Assembly: GCA_008973525.1 (NCBI GenBank)
Contig: WACJ01000010.1
Span: forward strand, 310,001-374,000
Source: Stenopsyche tienmushanensis
Taxonomy: Eukaryota; Arthropoda; Insecta; Trichoptera; Stenopsychidae
Length of the DNA: 64,000 nt
Direction: 5' to 3'
Shown here: positions 59,301 through 64,000 of the stretch, piece by piece
How the letters are laid out: the number at the start of each line of letters is the position of its first letter
Position numbering within the stretch: the stretch's first letter is position 1
Notes under the pieces: model-generated
Seen by the model: only the letters and a program-made list of their open reading frames with translations
What the model was told of the DNA's origin: nothing
The model's database searches: none
Made by a program: the position numbers and the translations under genes

Positions 59301-60796
59301 GGTTCGTATACTATCGGCTAGGCGCGTAAGGTCGCCTGCGAATTCGGCATACGTAGAGTTCGGTGAGAAGTAACAAGAATAGATTCTCATTCCTCCCGTC
59401 TCTATCCAGGTCCAGCCATCGCTGGGATCCCTCGGAGTTCCAGTTATGAGTAGCTGAGAAGTAGCCACCCAGATCGCTGCTCTGTTGTCAGCACTGGGAA
59501 TGAGGCGCGGATTGTTATAGTTTTGATACTGCTCGGAGATCAGTACGAGGTCCGCTTCCCTTTCCTCTGCTATCTTCTGCATGAGGTCTTGGGCCGCCCT
59601 GCAGCAGTTAAGGTTTATCTGGAGGACGCTGGCCATTTTTTAGCTTTATGTATCGCTCTTCTATGTGCAGGGCACTCTTTCGTCCCCATGCTGTGGTTCG
59701 TATTGGCTCCGGCTCCCTTATCCTTACATATAAGGCAACACGGATTATTTGTGCAGGCGGCGGCCTTGTGTCCCGCTTCTCCGCATCTTCGGCACATTGT
59801 TGAGCGATCAGGGTTCTTACAGTCCCTGGTCGTGTGCCCTGTCCCCTGGCAGCGGTAGCACTTAAGGATGCTATTTTTCCTTTGTAGGCGGCAGTAAGTC
59901 CATCCTATTTTAATTTTTCTTGATTCAAGCAGCCGCGCGCTAGCCTGAACGGGGACAGAGACAATCGCCAGTTGAGTGCCCCATGATCCAGACTTGAGGT
60001 ACTTGATATTGACATATTGACATCCTCTGGTGCAAGGTCGGTATCCCTGGTCAGAGCCGTGATGATGTCGCCCTCCTCCATTCCTTCCTCAATATCGAGG
60101 ATGGTGAGCGTCTCCATCGGCACCATCTTCCTTATCCTGGTTTCCGCCCCCAGGGCTTTTGACATATTTTGTACCAGGGTGGCAGTATCGTTTGAGTCCT
60201 TCTCAAGTTCTATAACGACTGCGTCACCCCTTCTAGATTTCCTGATTGAAGCTATTTTAGCTCCTAGCTCGTCCGGAAGCTTAATGCTATACATATTGAA
60301 ATGTACAGTCTTTGGGGGTCATAGTGTTCTCCCGTCTGCACGATAAGGGTCAAGCATTCAAATGCGTACTTCTAACGTGTATTTCATTTTTTGTAATGAT
60401 TTTTTTAATAGATAGAGCGAAAATAAATTTTCATAATATTTCAGCAAGGTTTTCTAATATCATCGCACCAAATGTGAGAGCCACTGTCGATGGTGTCACT
60501 GTACCATATCCTTTGCCATCTAATGGATGTCCAAGTTTGACCAACGCCAATTGTCCGATCAACGCTGGACAAGTCCTCGACTATCGTTTCCGAATGCCAA
60601 TCTTCAACTATCCTTACGTACGATATTATATTTGAATTTTATTATTTTCACATTTGTTTTCCTGATTTTCATGATGCTTAAAATGCGATTTAATTTTCAG
60701 GTCAACGTGGATCTTGAGTTTTGGCTGTCTGGAGATAACAGAGAAATGATTACTTGCTTCAAAGTCGCAGCCGGAGTTGTTCCACCAAGAGTTTGA
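56045..60796 (+). CDS. NPC2-like ML-domain secreted lipid-binding protein (copy B), with LINE in intron 2
   Basis: Exons 56045-56126, 56202-56309, 60445-60617 and 60701-60796 have the same lengths, phases and splice sites as copy A. They encode a 152-residue signal-peptide protein with the same six NPC2 cysteines. Intron 2 is 4135 bp because an antisense R1-clade retrotransposon (56363-60276) sits in it. The splice donor GTAAGT and acceptor TTTCAG are untouched, so the gene may still work, though a long intron and the antisense poly(T) tract could change expression. Between copies there are two synonymous and two amino-acid changes. Alternatives: a recently silenced copy, or gene conversion keeping the exons alike. 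Transcript evidence would decide. Coding intactness is directly visible. Confidence 0.9.
56352..56362. repeat. Target-site duplication of the intronic LINE, left copy
   Basis: AAGCTTAATGC, 11 bp, next to the poly(T) tract. It is repeated exactly at 60277-60287, and the empty site is present once in NPC2 copy A. Confidence 0.95.
56363..56394 (-). repeat. Poly(A) tail of the retrotransposon
   Basis: Thirty-two consecutive T residues on the + strand at the 3' end of the element. Low decay of the tract suggests a recent insertion. Confidence 0.9.
56616..59636 (-). CDS. Retrotransposon ORF2: endonuclease, reverse transcriptase, zinc knuckle
   Basis: A 1006-residue open frame without stops. Residues 1 to about 210 form an apurinic-type endonuclease (LQINLNCCRAAQDLM at the start, GDFNA at 121, SDHR at 195), which nicks target DNA. 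Residues about 450-720 form the reverse transcriptase (LVLIPKGK near 464, QQYGFRAGRSTIDA near 511, LDVKNAFN near 551, GVPQGS at 608, catalytic FADD at 641). The C-terminus has a C-x2-C-x8-H-x4-C knuckle at 908-925. All expected catalytic residues I can check are present, and the length is close to the R1-clade norm. The start ATG overlaps the end of ORF1 by 22 nt, a common arrangement suggesting coupled translation. The element lacks its 5' end, so it cannot be transcribed from its own promoter. Plus-strand frames here are shadows. Confidence 0.95.
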   Translation of the reverse strand: MASVLQINLNCCRAAQDLMQKIAEEREADLVLISEQYQNYNNPRLIPSADNRAAIWVATSQLLITGTPRDPSDGWTWIETGGMRIYSCYFSPNSTYAEFAGDLTRLADSIRTSTHPVIVAGDFNAKAPEWGSPRTDRRGALLADMAAQLRLHALNTGAHTFVRRESASVIDVTFVSESATTRVGEWQVVDIYSHSDHRYIQFKISGCAPIRSRNLNGGWAIGKLDAPALEQALALKRKMVTDAAASGAGAEEITTLVNKLLHFTCNAAMPRRAAGTRRAPVYWWNDNIAELRRQCIAWHRRTQRHPSSDELRLGYKNARKALRDAIRQSKAQCWDELCESVNSDPWGKPYKIVRRKLRPAKIDPFLSSPENLKATVDKLFPSPPPVDSVTISLGTPEETGPPFTVEELAKAAKRLATKKAPGLDGVPNIAIGLVAGIDPDLLLTVFNICLSEGIFPPPWKRQKLVLIPKGKTTSGPSAYRPLCMLDGLGKLLERLLLQRLQQFIEPALSPQQYGFRAGRSTIDAVTEVVDTVKQAWGGSIKASKHVVMIALDVKNAFNSARWNLINRALKEIDVPPYLTRMVESYLHERTLIYTEADGTSKQRPVTAGVPQGSVLGPTLWNAMYDGLLRTPLMEGAKMVAFADDVAILVTAKTEYLEIICEDTLRRVRNWLTGAGLQLAAQKTEAIFFTRRRKLAPPPLSIENCEIKFSRYIRYLGVEIDDKLRFVTHTEKAATKAASIAEGLARLMPNIGGPKTNRRRLYNEVVHSVLLYGAPIWAEALHFERARLNLARVQRRSAIRVAAAYRTVSEDAVLALTAIPPIDLLAKERKAIRTGETKQRARQSTMVEWQFRWDSSTKGRWTHRLIPDLKPWTARKHGQLCYHLTQALTGHGCFGSYLHRIQKEAGPNCHHCGAELDDAAHTLFDCPAWSTERDTLREELEVNSLTPSNMVPTMLTNARAWNALSRYVACVMLQKEDAERLRRRTRTEASSSSSTHERENPAEIYQE
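59615..60276 (-). pseudogene. Retrotransposon ORF1 (gag-like), truncated and frameshifted
   Basis: The C-terminal part of the nucleic-acid-binding ORF1 protein. Upstream residues read ELGAKIASIRKSRRGDAVVI and a METLTILDIEEG segment. An 8-bp tandem duplication (ATATTGAC at 60006-60013 and 60014-60021 on +) shifts the frame. Beyond it the other frame continues as KIKIGWTYCRLQRKNS, then three zinc knuckles: CYRCQGTGHTTRDC, CRRCGEAGHKAAAC and a longer C-x2-C-x10-H-x6-C. It stops with TAA at 59615. The apparent start MYSIK at 60294 is host DNA fused to the truncated element, not a real start. Confidence 0.9.
60277..60287. repeat. Target-site duplication of the intronic LINE, right copy
   Basis: AAGCTTAATGC at the 5' truncation point of the element, identical to 56352-56362. 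Confidence 0.95.
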
Positions 60797-60881
60797 GCTT
60801 TTAATTTATTTGCACACTTTTGCGAACATAATTATTAGTTTATCCTATTAATATTTATTGTTTAAAAAAAATTATACTAAT

Positions 60882-60887
60882 AATAAA
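60882..60887 (+). promoter_or_regulatory. Polyadenylation signal of NPC2 copy B
   Basis: AATAAA about 85 nt after the stop codon, conserved with copy A. Confidence 0.5.
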
Positions 60888-60945
60888 AATCGACTGTATC
60901 GACTGAAATAAAAAAAACTTATTATTAACACATTTAAAAAATTGT

Positions 60946-61745
60946 ATAACACGGTTATATGGTTCCACAAAAACGTTATTTAGTACAAATTCGTACAAAA
61001 TTAGGTTTTGCATTCCAAAGAAATTAATTGAAAAGAAACTTTAATGACAAGCAATATACCATTCATTCACCATTGCTATCACTTATAATTTTATATATTT
61101 TATTCTTTTTCGAGATCTGTTGTGGGTTTCTCTCATCATTCATTAAGAAGTTCCAAAATTTGTTGTAATCCTCTTTTGAATTTTAAACTTTTTTCCATAA
61201 TAGGATCATTTTCTATCAAAAAAAAACTAACTTAATAACCAACTCTATGTTTTAATTAAATGTTTTTAATGTGAAACATGTAGCTATTTCATTGCAACTG
61301 CTTTCTGATTCATTAATTGTGGTAGATTCGTTTAATATTTCGACTAATTCGTCTTCGTTCAACGTGCTATCTTCCAATATTTATTGAATGTCATAAATAT
61401 CCACGTCGTCAAAACCTTATCCATCAATATCACGACAAATGTTTATTGTCCTTTGGTATTCATCTTCTATTGATGGTAAAACATTTTCTCCAGAGACTAT
61501 TTCTGGCTACAGCTTTTTCCAGCAAGAATTTAAAGAGGATTGCTTTATTTCTTCAACGGATGAAGAAACAATTTCAATGACTTTTTTTCCAGGCCTATGA
61601 CGGGTTAAATTTTCATCTTAATCGATGTATCCTAATATTTTTTCAAATGTTCAACAAATATAATTTATAAATTTCCTCAAAAGCGTGTATACAAACAGTT
61701 TATACAAACGTGTTGTATAGAACCGTGTTATGCGAGGCCCGAGTG
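60946..61745 (-). pseudogene. Internally deleted Tigger/pogo transposon relic
   Basis: The complement starts CACTCGGGCCTCGCATAACA next to TA (61746-61747), a pogo-type end. It reads, over a few frames, PGKKVIEIVSSSVEEI, QSSLNSCWKKL-stop-PEIVSGEN and an acidic tail with DDVDIYDIQ and LNEDELVEIL. This is the C-terminal end of a Tigger/jerky-type DDE transposase (SxxxCWxKLWP followed by an acidic region). The left end keeps only part of the inverted repeat (ATAACACGG at 60946-60954). The DNA-binding and catalytic domains are absent. Several stops show inactivity. It separates NPC2 copies B and C. Confidence 0.7.
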
Positions 61746-61747
61746 TA

Positions 61748-63670
61748 TAGCATAAAACTGAACAGTTTCAATATTTAGAGGGTAAGTTTATTTATCTAAA
61801 TTCATACAAAATCTAAACATAACGGTCAATAAATTAAGAAAAATGCAAATATTTCCAGAGCAATCTCATCTTTACCGAAGTCCTTTTCATTTACATTTTT
61901 GAAGAACTATTGGAATGATTCAAAACTTTCTGAACAAAATACATTAAAGAAAAAAACATGGATAGATTTTTATCAACCTACGACGTTAGTTCTAATGATC
62001 AACTTCAACAAATTTGATGAGGATTAAAAAGAAGTAATTTACCATTAATTATTAAATCCAGATGAAAGAGATATAGTGATAAGCTTCATGTAATCAAGTT
62101 TTATTCTTAACATAATAGTCAAAGGTCATACTCCTCTATTATAAGGCTTGATCATATGTTGCTTCTATGACTAAAGTGTGATTTGGATCGTAGATAAAAT
62201 ATTTTGCCTCAGTCAGCTTAATCATCGAATTTAACTCCAAAAAATGGCAAACAAACCTACATTTAAATTGCTGATACTTTCGTGATAATTTTTACTTTTA
62301 GTCAAAGATACTGCCACAAGAACGATAACTTATGCATCACTCAAATAGAATTTTCTACGACCGTAAATCGAATCATTATCAACACCTGCAAAGCAAATAG
62401 ATTACTAAATAAAGAAGAAAATATACTCTGATCCCTAATTAGTGATAACCGTAGAAGACGAATCGATCCTGATGATAAGAAATTCATATCTCCTGCGTTT
62501 GATTTGAATCAAAGACTTCTAGATTTCCAAGGACATACGAAAATCATTGACTTGTGATATTTTTCATATTAAATAAACAGTACTTAAACGACGAGTAAAA
62601 TAATATTGCAAAAATCATTTCTATTCGATATAAATATTATTAAAAACCTCAGGACAAAGACTTTTTGCAGAATACATTGTAGTACATTAAATGTTAATCT
62701 TTCAGATTAAATGATTATGATTGCCACAATAATCTACACACCTGCATGATAGGAATCACATTAAATATCAGTTTTGTTCTTTGTATGACCTCTTAACAAT
62801 TTTTCGAAATATTTTTACTACCAATACTTTAACAGTCTTCAAATTGATATGTGGCATTTAAACGAACCTTCTATATACATCAAATAGATCGAGAGTTTTC
62901 AACCCCGTGCCCACGAAGATTTATAATAAATAATTTAGTAATAATATAATTAATATAACAAATGTAAAGCTGTTAAGGGAACAAAAATAATATTAATACA
63001 TAAAAATATACTACTTTTTAGTACTATGTATGCAAATCCTGAATTTTAAAAATCCGGCCTGCATCCATCCATTTTTTCCTAAATCTCAAAGGCGTCACCG
63101 CAATTAGGTTAAGAAGCCCTAAAATAGATCATCATCAATTTGCTTGATTGGATTGATTTAAGATATATTACCATTTTTTTATACATTAACTGAATTAATT
63201 CATATATTAATTCCATACGAAAATGTATACTTGTGTAGCTAAATTATGATCTGCGCATGTACTTACTTTCACACGGCAACTCACAACTCTAAAACGATTG
63301 GTAGACTACTTCATTAACAAAACATTGTTGTTTGAATTTGTATTTTATTTTGAATGTTTATAAAATTTTGAATCTCATACGGCTTTATATCATTTTTTTT
63401 AATACAACCGATTAATATTTAATATCCAAGCAAGAATTAATATTTTGCTTGAATACCATTGCCTTTATTTTTGAATTATAACAAAATAGTACTTATAAGC
63501 GTTGTAATAGGCTGAGCTTTAGATTAATTCAAGAGACAAATATAGTCAAAATTAGGCCTGAATTACATGTTAGATATATATCGCAGATAAGCAATACAAT
63601 TATATCACTAGATTACTAAGACTACTACTACTCAGACTATCACTGATTTGATAAATATCCGCGTCATTGA
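61748..63670. other. No gene seen
   Basis: AT-rich intergenic DNA between the Tigger relic and the third NPC2-like gene. No open frame or terminal repeats are supportable. Confidence 0.5.
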
Positions 63671-63678
63671 AAAATCTC

Positions 63679-63685
63679 TATATAA
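63679..63685 (+). promoter_or_regulatory. TATA box and initiator of NPC2 copy C
   Basis: TATATAA, followed 32 nt downstream by TCAGTTG (63711-63717), an arthropod-type initiator. The spacing is right for a focused core promoter about 25 nt before the start codon. Confidence 0.75.
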
Positions 63686-63735
63686 TGTGGATGTTGCTCA
63701 AGAGTATCCTTCAGTTGAAGACTCAGAGCGCGAAA

Positions 63736-63997
63736 ATGGTTGTCGAAAAAAAGTGTTTCTTCGTGCTTTTGGCACTTTTGGCCACGGTTTTTGCAAACAG
63801 CACCCCGGTGAATCAGTGTAAGTCTCTTTACTTCAAATTTTAAATTTATATACCATGAACAATTTTCTTATTTTAACGTTTATATTTAGGCAATGAGGGG
63901 CCAATCCCAATCAATGTCGATATATATGGATGTGAAGTGCCTCCTTGTGCGCTCTACATTGGAACCGATGCCGAAATGGACATCACTTTTAAAATTC
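63736..63997 (+). CDS. NPC2-like ML-domain protein (copy C), 5' part
   Basis: Exon 1 is 63736-63817 and exon 2 is 63890-63997; the gene continues beyond the window. Exon lengths (82 and 108 nt) and phases equal those of copies A and B, with donor GTAAGT and acceptor TTTAG. The 63 visible codons give a signal peptide (CFFVLLALLATVFA) and then NPC2-type cysteines at 28, 42 and 47, with GPIPINVDIYGCEVPPC corresponding to GPLPTRVNIHGCTTPPC in copies A and B. It is clearly paralogous but diverged, so it predates the A/B duplication. It is predicted to be a secreted lipid-binding protein of unknown ligand. Confidence 0.92.
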
Positions 63998-64000
63998 GTA

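Larger units (their letters stand above)
56363..60276 (-). mobile_element. 5'-truncated R1-clade non-LTR retrotransposon
   Basis: The 3914-bp element is inserted antisense to the NPC2 gene in intron 2. The 3' end is a 32-nt poly(A) (poly(T) at 56363-56394 on +). The 3' UTR spans 56395-56615, ORF2 59636-56616 and the end of ORF1 60276-59615. The 5' part of ORF1 and the 5' UTR are missing, the usual result of incomplete reverse transcription. Perfect 11-bp target duplications flank it. Its base composition is far GC-richer than the host DNA. R1 itself targets 28S rDNA and related families target telomeric repeats; this site is neither. The empty allele in copy A proves that it inserted after, or in only one arm of, the duplication. 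Confidence 0.95.
55805..60920. repeat. Inverted duplication, right arm (interrupted by a retrotransposon)
   Basis: Reverse-complement counterpart of 54085-55265. Without the 3914-bp insert and one 11-bp target copy it has almost the same length (about 1.19 kb). Exons 2 and 3 (281 nt) are identical between arms by eye, and the whole coding sequence differs at only four positions. Confidence 0.9.

Noticed and set aside
56680..59373. Many long plus-strand open frames over the retrotransposon (for example 57043-57498, 58648-59037)
   Set aside because: They lie opposite the intact ORF2 and arise from its GC-rich codon usage. No motifs are present.
59905..60294. ORF1 starting at the ATG at 60294
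   Set aside because: The first codons are host intron sequence. The element begins at 60276, so the start is a chance fusion.
56045..60796. NPC2 copy B as a pseudogene destroyed by a transposon
   Set aside because: The insert lies wholly within intron 2, and all exons and splice sites are intact, so disruption is not shown by the sequence.

Overview
This window looks like nuclear DNA from an AT-rich arthropod, most likely an insect. The evidence is short phase-conserved exons with GT/AG introns, TATA boxes with an arthropod-type initiator, NPC2/ML-domain genes of the insect type, and many decayed insect-type transposons: mariner, Tc1, hAT, pogo/Tigger, piggyBac, Helitron, and R1- and RTE-clade LINEs. 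I cannot name the order or species. I saw no rRNA, tRNA or CRISPR array.

Positions 1-54000 are mostly a gene desert. I found no convincing host gene there, although a gene built only of very small exons could escape reading by eye. The supportable features are transposon relics. They include mariner fragments at 4.0, 11.5, 16.7-17.2, 36.6-37.8, 38.9-39.5 and 47.8-48.5 kb, and a Tc1 element at 18.3-19.9 kb that carries a nested hAT MITE. A decayed R1-type LINE lies at 7.9-9.9 kb. Helitron-like ends lie at 4.8, 12.0, 21.1, 42.0, 45.4 and 49.4 kb, and piggyBac-type MITEs at 25.9 and 34.4 kb. Internally deleted pogo elements lie at 23.4 and 51.9 kb, and an LTR with a primer-binding-like site at 53.2-53.9 kb. 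The most ordered nest is at 26.9-31.6 kb: a Mutator-like transposase relic is split by a 4.2-kb hAT element with a perfect 8-bp target duplication, and an RTE LINE lies inside that hAT.

Positions 54000-64000 hold the only well-supported host genes. Two nearly identical four-exon NPC2-like genes (sterol/lipid-binding ML-domain secreted proteins, 152 aa) stand head to head as the arms of a large inverted duplication with a spacer of about 540 bp. The right-hand gene (56045-60796) keeps all its exons, but intron 2 carries an antisense, 5'-truncated R1-clade retrotransposon of 3914 bp with a 32-nt poly(T) end and a perfect 11-bp target-site duplication. Removing the insert and one repeat copy restores an intron of exactly the same length (210 bp) as in the left-hand gene. 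The retrotransposon keeps an open 1006-codon ORF2 (endonuclease, reverse transcriptase, zinc knuckle) and a truncated ORF1 broken by an 8-bp tandem duplication. A third, diverged NPC2-like gene with the same exon lengths and phases begins at 63736 and runs off the window, so this is the edge of an NPC2 gene cluster. An internally deleted Tigger-type relic (60946-61745) separates the second and third genes.

How the parts fit: the three NPC2-like products are predicted secreted lipid carriers, and the two head-to-head copies share a short intergenic promoter region with mirrored TATA boxes. The transposon load explains most of the remaining structure.
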